Below, piece by piece: positions 8,565 to 16,760 of a stretch of DNA of 64,000 bases (positions within the stretch are counted from its first letter, which is position 1; each line of letters begins with the position of its first letter). The notes below the pieces were generated by a model, which was given only the letters and a program-made list of their open reading frames with translations, was not told the DNA's origin and did not search any database. Origin of the DNA: JANQPX01 sp050633905. Its GTDB lineage: Bacteria; Pseudomonadota; Alphaproteobacteria; Geminicoccales; Geminicoccaceae. Location of the stretch: the NCBI GenBank assembly GCA_050633905.1, contig JBOEHJ010000046.1, positions 123,262 to 187,261 on the forward strand, given 5' to 3'. The translations under genes were made by a program, and so were the position numbers.

Positions 8565-9046
8565 TGTGGCCGTTTCCAATAGAAACTGTTCAATTCTGGC
8601 ATTGGTGGGCGCTTGGCGGCATCCTCGGTGTACTCGAGATCATCGCACCTGGGTTTGCCCTGATATGGCTTGGCCTTGCTGGGATGCTCGTCGGGCTGAT
8701 ACTCCTTCTCTGGCCGGGCATGGATCTATCGCTTCAAATCCTCTGCTACGCCGCCTCTTCGGTGGCGAGCGTCACGATCTGGTATCGTTGGATGCAGGCT
8801 GACCCAAAGCCTTCCGACAAACCCGGTCTCAATCGACGCGCGGAACAGACCATCGGCCGACGTGCCGAGGTCGTCGAGGCTATCGTCAACGGCCGTGGGC
8901 GGATCAAGCTCGGAGACAGTACCTGGTCTGCGATGGGGCCAGATGTTGCAACAGGTCAAATGGTCGAGATCACCGGTGCCGACGGCGCGCTCCTCGAGGT
9001 CAAACCCGTCGATGACGTCGGCACGGCCGAAAAACCGGGCGGCTGA
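8564..9046 (+). CDS. NfeD-like family membrane protein
   Basis: The ATG shares a base with the upstream TAA stop (TAATG), so translation is coupled to the SPFH gene. The 160-residue product has hydrophobic helices in the first 70 residues and a small C-terminal beta-rich domain of the NfeD OB-fold type, containing GRAEVVEAIVNGRGRIKLGD and the conserved W-x-A segment. This is the short YbbK/NfeD-1b form without a protease domain. NfeD-like proteins pair with SPFH scaffolds such as QmcA in the inner membrane. I see no regulatory signal apart from the overlap. Confidence 0.88.
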   Translation: MWPFPIETVQFWHWWALGGILGVLEIIAPGFALIWLGLAGMLVGLILLLWPGMDLSLQILCYAASSVASVTIWYRWMQADPKPSDKPGLNRRAEQTIGRRAEVVEAIVNGRGRIKLGDSTWSAMGPDVATGQMVEITGADGALLEVKPVDDVGTAEKPGG

Positions 9047-9140
9047 ATGCCTGCAAGCCACGACACCGGCGACCTCCGCCGATCCAAGTCTTGACCGCCA
9101 GACACAACCGCCTAGTATCGCGATCATAACGCTTCACGGA

Positions 9141-9227
9141 GCCCCCGTGGCGGAATTGGTAGACGCGGCAGACTCAAAATCTGTTGTCTTCACGGACGTG
9201 CCTGTTCGAGTCAGGCCGGGGGCACCA
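9141..9227 (+). tRNA. tRNA-Leu (CAA)
   Basis: A complete 87-nt class II tRNA. The acceptor stem GCCCCCG pairs with CGGGGGC, the discriminator is A, and the CCA end is encoded. The anticodon loop CTCAAAA gives anticodon CAA, and a long variable arm follows. It marks the left edge of the polyol-use region. Confidence 0.96.
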
Positions 9228-9837
9228 ATCATTTCAATACTCATCGGATGGCTCACGAGGCTGCATTTCAGTTGCTGACCATCGCGCTGTCTCCTGTGTT
9301 CAGATGGCGTTCGCTATCGGCAGCAAAATTCCTTGGCGAGTATGCAGGTCGTTGGGCAGGACCGAGAAAAGATTACTGAAGGAGAAAGCTGCGCTCTTTC
9401 CTTGAGCGTCACCATGTCCCTGCCTGTGCCCCTTGCTGCCGAATTCGTTGATCATGTGCTTACAGGGAAGGCGGATGATGGTCTCTCAGCTGTTTTACGA
9501 ACTCGATTCCGTCCTGGACTAAATCAGCGTTTTTCTTGGCCAGCCGAACCTGAAAGCCTCGGCCCTGCAATTGCAGAAACAAATTCCAGGATGAGCCCCT
9601 GTGGATTGTCCAAGGTGGCTTCGATTTTGGCCATGTCGCCGTATTTCTCGGGGGTCAGTCTCCCGCTTTTGTCCTGGCCCTCCGTTATGTATCGGCTACG
9701 GATCATAGAACATGGCCCTATCGGCGATGATGCGAACAAAGCCACCTTTGACTGACCAATTCAAGGGGCCTGCTTTCAGCGCTTAGCGTCATGCAGAGCT
9801 AAGACACGCTGAGGTGCATTTTGCCTGATGCGGATCG
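9228..9837. other. Gene-poor stretch right of tRNA-Leu
   Basis: About 610 bases with no gene I can support. A 73-codon reverse-strand frame (9524-9745) ends with a plausible amphipathic sequence (ITEGQDKSGRLTPEKYGDMA) and might be the tail of a decayed gene, but I do not recognise it and it has no clear start. The position, directly after a tRNA and before an acquired-looking sugar cluster, fits an island edge that has lost its integrase. I found no direct copy of the tRNA 3' end nearby. Confidence 0.4.
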
Positions 9838-11106
9838 TCAATAATGGTGGGGAGCCACTTGTCCGGCAGCTCTATAATAGCGCCCCACACAACGTTGGAT
9901 ATGTTGCCCGATCAGAGAAGACGGGCAGCTTGGCATCTCGCCAAATTCCAAACCCATGAAAGCTTGAGATGTTACAGTCTCTGAAAAAGGTTGCGTTTCG
10001 AGTGATTGCAGCAATGCGTTCAGTGCAGCGGCGACTTTTTTGTCCGTCCAATAGTAACGAATGCGGTCGCTATAGCTGAAGACTTTCAGCGTTTTCACTT
10101 CCTGGCCGGTGCCGCTGTAGTAGTCCTGCCAATATTCTGGATTGGCGTTCATTTGATCAAGGATGATATCACGGATATTCGAGGGACGATCCAGTTCCAT
10201 CTGGTCTTCGATGGAAGCCAGGGCCCAAACAGCTTCGCGAAACCGGAATGTCAGTTCTGGGCCAACTTTCAGAAAGAAGAAGTGGTGCTTCACCAGATCA
10301 GCAAGGGCTGTGGTTGACTGGTAGTCTGTTGAATGCGCTTCGTAGGTCAGCCCGTCTTCCAACAGGATTGCCTCGCTCAACAGCTGCGCCTTTTCTGGCA
10401 GGAAGGGGTAGATCGAACTGTGCCCGAAATCTACGCCGGGCTGGGTTACAACGGACACGATGCGCGCCCAAGCGGCATCCAACCCCCGTGCGGCCCACGC
10501 CTCACGATGGGTGCGGATGGTGTCGCGAAAACGCGCAACCGAGGTGACGTCCAATGCGGCGGGTTCCTCGGTCTCTCCACCCGGGATCGGCACTTCGGTT
10601 CCGATCACATAGATCAGTTTTTCGGGATCAGGCGCGTAGGCTTCAGCGACAGCGCATAGATCTGCTGCGCGTTCTGCAACTTGCGTAAAGCTTGGGTTCC
10701 GCTCGCTGCCGCAAGCCATGCTGGCGTCGAGGTGGATCTTTGTGAAGCCCGCTTCGACATAGAGCTTTACCAGCTCACAGGCCTTTTCCATCGCTTGTTC
10801 GATGGGTTCTGATCTCCATGGATTCGGGCCAAGATGGTCGCCTCCGAGGATGAGTTGGTCCATCGGAACGTTTGCCTCATCCGTCATGCCGTTTAGCCAC
10901 GACATGAAATCCTTCGGCGTCATACCTGTGTAGCCACCCTCCTGATTGACCTGGTTGCAGGTCGCCTCGATTACGATCGGAAAGCCGGTCTTGGCGCCAT
11001 AGGCCAAAACCGAACGGAGCACGTGTTCGTTCGCGGTACAAAAGCAAGGCAAGCCAATGGCCTCACCGGCTCGATTGCGGGCGATCAAGTCGTGGATCAG
11101 GCTCAT
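9838..11106 (-). CDS. GatZ/KbaZ family protein, probable D-tagatose-6-phosphate 4-epimerase
   Basis: The start is set at 11106 (MSLIHDLIARN), because upstream in-frame sequence overlaps the kinase gene and looks non-coding; the kinase stop is 11 bases away. The 422-residue protein has family signatures such as IEATCNQVNQEGGYTGM, ILGGDHLGPNPW and HLDASMACGSE. GatZ/KbaZ proteins were first described as non-catalytic partners of class II tagatose-bisphosphate aldolase. Members in Agrobacterium polyol pathways were later shown to epimerise D-tagatose-6-phosphate to fructose-6-phosphate. No gatY/kbaY aldolase gene lies in this cluster, and a PfkB kinase gene directly precedes it, so I favour the epimerase role. 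It is transcribed away from the LacI gene. Confidence 0.82.
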   Translation of the reverse strand: MSLIHDLIARNRAGEAIGLPCFCTANEHVLRSVLAYGAKTGFPIVIEATCNQVNQEGGYTGMTPKDFMSWLNGMTDEANVPMDQLILGGDHLGPNPWRSEPIEQAMEKACELVKLYVEAGFTKIHLDASMACGSERNPSFTQVAERAADLCAVAEAYAPDPEKLIYVIGTEVPIPGGETEEPAALDVTSVARFRDTIRTHREAWAARGLDAAWARIVSVVTQPGVDFGHSSIYPFLPEKAQLLSEAILLEDGLTYEAHSTDYQSTTALADLVKHHFFFLKVGPELTFRFREAVWALASIEDQMELDRPSNIRDIILDQMNANPEYWQDYYSGTGQEVKTLKVFSYSDRIRYYWTDKKVAAALNALLQSLETQPFSETVTSQAFMGLEFGEMPSCPSSLIGQHIQRCVGRYYRAAGQVAPHHY

Positions 11107-11117
11107 AAGGTCAGGTC

Positions 11118-12068
11118 CTATGACGTTGCGGTTGCGCGTTCGAGGAAACTTGCGATTTCGGTGGCGTCGGAATTGCCTTCCATCGGGCCACGGCGGGTTA
11201 CCGCGATTGCGCCTGCCGCGTTGGCCAGGCGGCCTGCATCGAAGAGCGAAGCTCCTTTTGCAAGCAACGCGATGAATGTGCCGCCAAAGCAATCGCCAGC
11301 ACCGGTCGGATCGAGTTCTTCAACGGCAATGCCTGGAAAATCATGCCGTTGATTGTTGCCGACCACCGTGGCGCCCGCCGAGCCGCGCTTGATCGCGATC
11401 ACTTCGGCCTTGGCTTCGAGCAGCCGATCGATGGCGGCGTCTTCCGTCAAATCCGGGTACAGGACTTGAAGATCGCTGGTGCTGGGCAAGAGGCAATAGC
11501 TCTCATCCATAACGTCGCGCATGGCCTCCAAGCTCGAGGTATCTCGCATCAGTTCGGGCCGGGCATTTGGATCGCATGTGATCCGCCCGCCCGCTTTCGA
11601 GATGATGCGCACGGCCTCCATAATCTTACGTCGCATGGAGGGTGCTCCGAGAGAGGATGCCGAGACGTGAAGGGTCGTTCTCGCTGGATCAAGAAGCCTG
11701 TGTGGGACGTCAAAGGCATCGGCAGCCGTTCCGGAGAGATGGAAAATGAAGTCACGTTCGCCATTGTCGTAATAGGATACAAACGCGACGCCGGTGCTGT
11801 GATCCTTCGAGACCTGAACGCCTTCGATGCCAACGCCATCCTGACTGAGACGTTGCAGCACACTCCGGCCAAATCCATCTGCACCGACGCCACCAATCAT
11901 CTGGGTGGCCGCACCCATACGGGCGGCCTGATCAAGAAAGATTGCGGGTGCACCGCTGGGATAGGGTCCGGAATATTCGGCAATCCGTTCCAGAGCGCAA
12001 TTGCGGCTGTGGGACACAAACTCAACGAGGATTTCGCCAACAGTGGCAATGGTTCCGGCGTCGGACAT
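11118..12068 (-). CDS. PfkB family carbohydrate kinase
   Basis: The 316-residue protein carries the PfkB/ribokinase signature near the C-terminus, ELDPTGAGDCFGG, with the catalytic Asp in GAGD, and an N-terminal ribokinase-like sugar-binding half beginning ATVGEILVEF. It should phosphorylate a ketose or keto-sugar acid with ATP in the cytoplasm. With a GatZ-like gene downstream and polyol dehydrogenases across the divergent promoter, D-tagatose or D-fructose is the most economical substrate. Its start lies about 38 bases from an operator-like palindrome shared with the importer genes, so it is probably under the same LacI regulator. Substrate identity is inferred. Confidence 0.85.
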   Translation of the reverse strand: MSDAGTIATVGEILVEFVSHSRNCALERIAEYSGPYPSGAPAIFLDQAARMGAATQMIGGVGADGFGRSVLQRLSQDGVGIEGVQVSKDHSTGVAFVSYYDNGERDFIFHLSGTAADAFDVPHRLLDPARTTLHVSASSLGAPSMRRKIMEAVRIISKAGGRITCDPNARPELMRDTSSLEAMRDVMDESYCLLPSTSDLQVLYPDLTEDAAIDRLLEAKAEVIAIKRGSAGATVVGNNQRHDFPGIAVEELDPTGAGDCFGGTFIALLAKGASLFDAGRLANAAGAIAVTRRGPMEGNSDATEIASFLERATATS

Positions 12069-12105
12069 TTATTCCTCCCATTTCGAAAACTATGTAGACA
12101 AATAC

Positions 12106-12119
12106 TTTACATGTGTCAA
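12106..12119. promoter_or_regulatory. LacI-type operator O1 between kinase and regulator genes
   Basis: TTTACATGTGTCAA at 12106 is one base short of the exact palindrome TTTACA-TG-TGTAAA found at 13317. It sits between the divergent kinase and LacI-family genes. Two near-identical palindromes in the two intergenic regions of one sugar cluster are what is expected for autoregulation plus control of the structural genes. Confidence 0.65.
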
Positions 12120-12185
12120 AATTGATTTGCGCTTCATGCACAGTCAACGGATGTACTGTGGATGGGTACAGGGGAAACTCAACTG

Positions 12186-13232
12186 ATGGAAAAAACCAAA
12201 CAGAAAATCGGCACGATGAAAGAGCTGTCGGAAGCCATCGGAATCTCTCGGCCAACCTTGTCCCGCTACTTTCAAGACCCGTCTTCTGTGCGATCCACGA
12301 CGTCGCGGAAAATCAAAGAACGGCTGGAAGAGGTTGATTACGTCTATAATTTCATCGCGACACGACAAAACAGAAAATCGTCTGGTTTGGTCGGCGTCAT
12401 TATCCCTTACTACAATGATCTGTTCTTCACGAGCCTTCTAGAGGCCATCGAAGGTGCCGCAAGATATGCAGGTCTCACAGTCATAACGCAAAGTTCGGAC
12501 GGGGATGCTGAAGGCGAGGTTCAAGCGATTGCGCGATTGCGATCCATGAATGCGGACGGAGCCATCATCGCCCCCTTGGGGCTGGCAAGTTCAACGGAAG
12601 CTTTTCAAATGGCGCGTGAGGACTTTCCCATCGTTTTCACGGACTCCCGCCCAGCCCAAGAGGTTCAAGATGCTGATTTTGTTGGCACGAACAACACACA
12701 AAGCATTGCTTCTATTGTCGAGTATCTCTGTCGTACGGGCGAGTCTCCGATCTTTCTTGGGATGCCGCGACTAAATTCCAACGCGATAGAACGTGAAGCA
12801 GCCTACACTAAAAAGATGCGCGATTTTGGCCTTGATCCGCGATTTGTTGATGCCGAAGGTGCGTCAGAATCTTGGGAATTCGAAGCCTACGGGCTTAGTG
12901 TCATGGACCGACATTTCAGCCGTCAAAAGCACATATCGGAGACGATCTTGTGTGCCAATGACCGCATTGCGATCGGTGCTATACGCGCTGCGAACAAGCA
13001 TGGGCTTTTCGCGCGAAACCCAGAGCGTCGCAATGGTCTTCGGATCGCGGGACACGATGATCATCCACTTAGCGAGTATATGTACCCTGCAATCACGACG
13101 GCCGGGCAGGACATCTCGGGCATCGGTGAAGACGCGGTTCGCGTTCTTCTTGAACGTATTCGCGGCGAGCGTGTCGATGCGCCGGTTTCCATATTCAAAG
13201 ACTCAGTTCTAAGAATTAGAGAATCGACCTGA
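12186..13232 (+). CDS. LacI family transcriptional regulator of the polyol cluster
   Basis: I place the start at ATG 12186, with AGGGGA about ten bases upstream, rather than at 12162. Residues 10-60 form the LacI helix-turn-helix and hinge (TMKELSEAIGISRPTLSRYF), followed by a periplasmic-binding-protein-like sensor core from VGVIIPYYND onwards. It should bind the operators at 12106 and 13317 as a dimer and release them on binding a polyol or a ketose phosphate. It lies between the divergently transcribed kinase/GatZ-like pair and the importer/dehydrogenase operon, so it probably controls both arms. Confidence 0.9.
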   Translation: MEKTKQKIGTMKELSEAIGISRPTLSRYFQDPSSVRSTTSRKIKERLEEVDYVYNFIATRQNRKSSGLVGVIIPYYNDLFFTSLLEAIEGAARYAGLTVITQSSDGDAEGEVQAIARLRSMNADGAIIAPLGLASSTEAFQMAREDFPIVFTDSRPAQEVQDADFVGTNNTQSIASIVEYLCRTGESPIFLGMPRLNSNAIEREAAYTKKMRDFGLDPRFVDAEGASESWEFEAYGLSVMDRHFSRQKHISETILCANDRIAIGAIRAANKHGLFARNPERRNGLRIAGHDDHPLSEYMYPAITTAGQDISGIGEDAVRVLLERIRGERVDAPVSIFKDSVLRIREST

Positions 13233-13288
13233 CTTTCGCAGGCGACGATTTTCCTTGTAGCTGCTTGTCAAGGCGCGCTAGATAAGGC

Positions 13289-13330
13289 TTGACGCAAGAC
13301 GAATTCCGAGCAATTGTTTACATGTGTAAA
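13289..13330 (+). promoter_or_regulatory. Promoter region with LacI-type operator O2 before the importer operon
   Basis: A perfect dyad TTTACATGTGTAAA lies at 13317-13330, followed at once by the ribosome site GGGAGG and the start of the solute-binding protein gene. TTGACG at 13289-13294 may be a -35 element; the -10 at 17-base spacing (AATTGT) is weak. A repressor on this dyad would block the start of transcription. The dyad is strong; the promoter elements are tentative. Confidence 0.6.
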
Positions 13331-13343
13331 AAGGGAGGACTTC

Positions 13344-14672
13344 ATGTCAATGAAGCGAACACTGCTTAGCACGGCAGTCGGCATTGGGTTTGCGGCAGCG
13401 CTCGCGTCCATGGCCAATGCAGAAGAAATCACCATCGCCACGGTCAACAACGCCGACATGATCACGATGCAGGAGCTTGCTCCAGCTTGGGAAGAGGCGA
13501 CCGGCAACACGATCAACTGGGTTGTTCTGGAAGAAAACGTTCTTCGTCAGCGGACAACGCAAGACATCGCCACAGGTGGCGGTTCTTTCGACATCATGTT
13601 CATCGGCGCCTATGAAACGCCGATCTGGGGTGCAAATGGTTGGTTGACGCCGCTTAACGACTTCGGCGATGACGCTGACTACGATCTCGAAGACGTCTTC
13701 CAGTTGGTCCGGAACGGCCTTTCTGCGGATGGCAATCTCTATGCTCTGCCGCTTTACTCCGAAACGTCGTTCACCTTCTACAGGACGGACATCTTCGAGG
13801 CAGCTGGAATCGAAGTGCCAACCGAGCAGATCACCTATACTGAGTTTGCGGAAATGGCCGCCAAGGCGCATGACCCGGACAACGGAATTTTTGGTACTTG
13901 CCAACGCGGTAAAGCCGGTTGGGGCGAGAACATGGCCTTTGTTGGCACCGTGGCGAACGCATTCGGTGCTGATTGGTTCGACATGGATTGGAACCCGCAG
14001 CTTGACTCGCCTGAGTGGAATGCCGCGATTACCTATTATGTCGACCTGATGACCGCATCGGGCCCTCCAGGCGCCTCGGCCAACGGTCACAACGAAAACC
14101 GCGCGCTGTTCAAAGATGGCAAATGTGCAACTTGGGTTGATGCGACATCGGCGGCTGGTGACGTGCGCAACCCTGAGACCTCGACCGTTGCGGACACCAC
14201 GGACTTCTTTAAAGCGCCTATGCAGGTGACTGACAAAGGCACTGGCTGGTTCTGGTCCTGGGCGTTGGCTATCCCTGCGAGCTCGCAGAAAGTTGACTCT
14301 GCCAAGAGCTTCTTGAAATGGGCGACGTCGAAGGAATACTTCGAGTTGGTCGGCGAAACAAAGGGTTGGGTTGCTGTTCCTAGTGGAACGCGCCAGTCGG
14401 TTGAGGAGGACCCCCGTCGTCTGGAGGCTGCTCCTTTCGCCAACACCATCGTGGAAGCGATCCTCTCCGTGGACCCTGCAGACCCGACACGTGATCCGGT
14501 TCCCTATACCGGTGTCCAGTTCGTTGCGATCCCTGAGTTCCAGGGTATCGGCAACTATGTTGGACAGCAGGTCGCTGCAGCACTTGCCGGTCAGCAGACA
14601 GTTGAAACGGCTCTGGCCAACAGCCAGCAATTCGCCGTTCGTGAAATGACCAAAGCAGGTTACATCAAGTAA
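13344..14672 (+). CDS. Polyol ABC transporter substrate-binding protein (SmoE/MtlE-like)
   Basis: Start ATG 13344 is preceded by GGGAGGAC at ideal spacing. A Sec signal peptide covers residues 1-24 or so, ending ASMANA before EEITIATVNN. The mature part is a family 1 extracellular sugar-binding protein of about 418 residues. The order binding protein, two permeases, SDR, mannitol dehydrogenase matches the smo/mtl polyol operons of Rhodobacter and relatives, so sorbitol, mannitol or a similar hexitol is the expected ligand. The protein acts in the periplasm and delivers the ligand to the permeases at 14813-16531. A strong hairpin after the stop may keep this gene more highly expressed than those downstream. 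Confidence 0.88.
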   Translation: MSMKRTLLSTAVGIGFAAALASMANAEEITIATVNNADMITMQELAPAWEEATGNTINWVVLEENVLRQRTTQDIATGGGSFDIMFIGAYETPIWGANGWLTPLNDFGDDADYDLEDVFQLVRNGLSADGNLYALPLYSETSFTFYRTDIFEAAGIEVPTEQITYTEFAEMAAKAHDPDNGIFGTCQRGKAGWGENMAFVGTVANAFGADWFDMDWNPQLDSPEWNAAITYYVDLMTASGPPGASANGHNENRALFKDGKCATWVDATSAAGDVRNPETSTVADTTDFFKAPMQVTDKGTGWFWSWALAIPASSQKVDSAKSFLKWATSKEYFELVGETKGWVAVPSGTRQSVEEDPRRLEAAPFANTIVEAILSVDPADPTRDPVPYTGVQFVAIPEFQGIGNYVGQQVAAALAGQQTVETALANSQQFAVREMTKAGYIK

Positions 14673-14684
14673 TCTTCTCCCTGA

Positions 14685-14713
14685 ACGGGCTGGGGCTTGA
14701 TGCCTCGGCCCGT
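14685..14713 (+). terminator. Intercistronic hairpin after the binding-protein gene
   Basis: ACGGGCTGGGGC and GCCTCGGCCCGT form a 12-pair stem with a very short loop, 12 bases after the stop codon. No T-run follows, so it is more likely a partial terminator or mRNA stabiliser than a full stop, as is common between binding-protein and permease genes. Confidence 0.55.
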
Positions 14714-14812
14714 CTCAGATTCCAACCAGTAAGCGCTAGTATTTTGGCAAACGCCCTCCTTGGGCTTTTCTCCAAGTGCTAATCCGCACGCCGATTTGGT
14801 AGGTTGAAACGC

Positions 14813-15685
14813 ATGGCTACGAAAGCGTCCAGGTCTGCTGCACGTCTGATGATTTCGCCAGCCGTTCTCTTACTTCTCGGCTGGATGCTCATCCCGCTGT
14901 GCATGACGATTTACTTTTCTTTCCTGCGCTACAACCTGCTGCAAACTGGAGCAACGCCGTTCGCGGGGTGGGAGAACTATTACTGGTTCATTACTGATCC
15001 CAGTTTCACGGCCGCAATCAAGAATACCCTGTTGCTTGTCGGAGGCGTGCTTTGCATCACGACAATCGGTGGGCTTGGAGCCGCCCTCTTGCTGGACAAA
15101 CCGATGTTCGCCACCGGTTTGATCCGCATCATGGTCATTGCATCGTTTTTTGTGATGCCAACCGTGTCGGCGCTCGTCTGGAAGAATATGTTCATGAACC
15201 CGGTGAACGGGATCTTTGGGCGTATTGTTACGGGAATGGGCTTTCCGCCCATCGACTTCTTCGGCCAATACCCACTGGCCTCAATCACGTTTATCGTGTC
15301 TTGGATGTGGTTGCCGTTCGCAACGTTGATCCTTCTTACCGCGTTGCAATCGCTTGACCAGGAGCAATTGGAAGCCGCCGAGATGGATGGCGCGAAATGG
15401 TGGAACCGGTTCTTCTATATCATGCTCCCGCATCTTGCCCGTGCGATTACCGTGGTTATTCTCATCCAGACAATCTTTCTGTTGTCGATCTTCGCAGAAA
15501 TCCTTGTGACGACGAATGGTGGTCCCGGCACCGCAACAACAAATCTGACATACCTGATTTACGTCTCGTCGCTGCTTCAATTTGATGTCGGGATGGGCAG
15601 CGCCGGTGGTGTTATCGCCATCATCCTCGCCAACATCGTTGCGATCTTCCTGATGCGGATGATCGGCAAAAACCTCGACGCTTGA
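14813..15685 (+). CDS. Sugar/polyol ABC transporter permease (SmoF/MtlF-like)
   Basis: ATG 14813 is preferred to a TTG nine bases upstream. The 290-residue protein has about six membrane helices, starting after a basic N-terminus (residues about 15-40). It carries the binding-protein-dependent permease EAA loop EAAEMDGAKWWNRFF, which contacts the ATPase. The segment NNGGPGTATTNLTYLIY near the end is typical of the MalF/UgpA-type inner-membrane subunit. It pairs with the next gene. The matching ATPase gene is missing except for a fragment at 16548, so an ATPase from elsewhere would be needed. Confidence 0.9.
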   Translation: MATKASRSAARLMISPAVLLLLGWMLIPLCMTIYFSFLRYNLLQTGATPFAGWENYYWFITDPSFTAAIKNTLLLVGGVLCITTIGGLGAALLLDKPMFATGLIRIMVIASFFVMPTVSALVWKNMFMNPVNGIFGRIVTGMGFPPIDFFGQYPLASITFIVSWMWLPFATLILLTALQSLDQEQLEAAEMDGAKWWNRFFYIMLPHLARAITVVILIQTIFLLSIFAEILVTTNGGPGTATTNLTYLIYVSSLLQFDVGMGSAGGVIAIILANIVAIFLMRMIGKNLDA

Positions 15686-15697
15686 GGAGAGGAAGAC

Positions 15698-16531
15698 ATG
15701 GCGCGCGCAGTTTCAAAAAACACCAAGATCTTCAACACTGCGATTGCAGGAACGCTCGGGTTCCTCATGTTTTTCCCGATCCTCTGGATCGTCGTTCTCT
15801 CGCTGAAAACCGAGGAAAATGCGATCCGCGCACCCCTGGAGGTTTTGTTCAGTTCCGGTTGGACGATAGAAAGCTTCAGTACGGTTCAGGCCCGTTCCGA
15901 CTATTTTAAGCACTTTTCGAACTCGGTCATCATCTCGCTCGGCTCGACGTTTCTCGGATTGTTGATAGCGATACCCGCGGCTTGGTCGATGGCCTTTGTT
16001 CCGTCCAAACACACCAAGAACGTGCTGATGTGGATGTTGTCGACAAAGATGCTGCCGCCTGTTGGGGTCCTGGTGCCGATTTACCTCTTGTTTCGGGACT
16101 TCAACTTGCTGGATACCCGTATCGGGCTGACGGTTGTCCTTATGCTGGTCAATCTGCCAATTATCATCTGGATGCTCTACACCTACTTCAAGGAAATCCC
16201 AGCAGAGATACTGGAAGCAGGGCGTATGGATGGCGCAACGCTACGCGCGGAAATCGTTCATGTGTTGACGCCGATGGCGATCCCCGGCATCGCATCGACA
16301 GTTCTTTTGAACATCATCCTGGCCTGGAACGAAGCTTTCTGGACGATCAACCTAACGGCTGCAAATGCTGCTCCTTTGACGGCGTTCATCACAAGCTATT
16401 CCAGTCCCGAAGGGCTTTTTTACGCTAAGCTAAGCGCCGCCTCGGTCATGGCCATCGCGCCCATTTTGATCATGGGCTGGTTCAGCCAGAAACAACTCGT
16501 CAGGGGTCTGACTTTCGGTGCTGTGAAGTAA
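15698..16531 (+). CDS. Sugar/polyol ABC transporter permease (SmoG/MtlG-like)
   Basis: The start is preceded by a GAGGAGAGGA ribosome site 12 bases after the upstream stop. The 277-residue MalG-type permease has six predicted membrane helices and the EAA loop EAGRMDGATLRAEIVHVLTP. It forms the heterodimeric channel with the 14813 product. In related operons the ATPase gene (smoK/mtlK) comes next; here only a short remnant follows. Confidence 0.9.
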   Translation: MARAVSKNTKIFNTAIAGTLGFLMFFPILWIVVLSLKTEENAIRAPLEVLFSSGWTIESFSTVQARSDYFKHFSNSVIISLGSTFLGLLIAIPAAWSMAFVPSKHTKNVLMWMLSTKMLPPVGVLVPIYLLFRDFNLLDTRIGLTVVLMLVNLPIIIWMLYTYFKEIPAEILEAGRMDGATLRAEIVHVLTPMAIPGIASTVLLNIILAWNEAFWTINLTAANAAPLTAFITSYSSPEGLFYAKLSAASVMAIAPILIMGWFSQKQLVRGLTFGAVK

Positions 16532-16547
16532 GGAACAAGAAAATAGG

Positions 16548-16760
16548 ATGACCTTGGCCGACAAGATCGTGGGCTTGCAGGCTCGCTTGATCGAGCAGGT
16601 GGGCAGACTATTGGCATTGCACCCCAATCCACACATCGTGTTTGTCGCCGATTTTTTCGGCAGCCGCGAGATGAACCTTCTCGAAGGGGCCGGGCATCTT
16701 AGTTCGGACACCTTCATCCCTATCCACAAGTCCGACACCGATGGGTTGTGCATGTTATGA
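16548..16760 (+). pseudogene. Remnant of the ABC transporter ATPase gene (internal MalK/SmoK-type segment)
   Basis: The 70-codon frame begins ADKIVGLQARLIEQVG and continues to VFVADFFGSREMNLLEG. This is the MalK/UgpC-family stretch that follows the nucleotide-binding core (usual form ADKIVVL..GRIEQVGSP..LY..P...FVAGFIGSPKMN). Walker A, the Q-loop, the signature motif and Walker B are all absent, as is most of the regulatory C-terminal domain. The frame after residue 50 no longer resembles the family and runs into the next gene. It lies exactly where the importer ATPase gene belongs, so I read it as a deletion scar. It is unlikely to be functional. Confidence 0.7.

Noticed and set aside
9524..9745. 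73-codon reverse-strand frame right of tRNA-Leu
   Set aside because: No recognisable family and no clear start; mentioned only as possible decayed sequence.
11107..11292. 62-residue N-terminal extension of the GatZ-like protein
   Set aside because: Arg/Pro-rich, overlaps the kinase 3' end in another frame, and family members begin at the MSLIHDL position.
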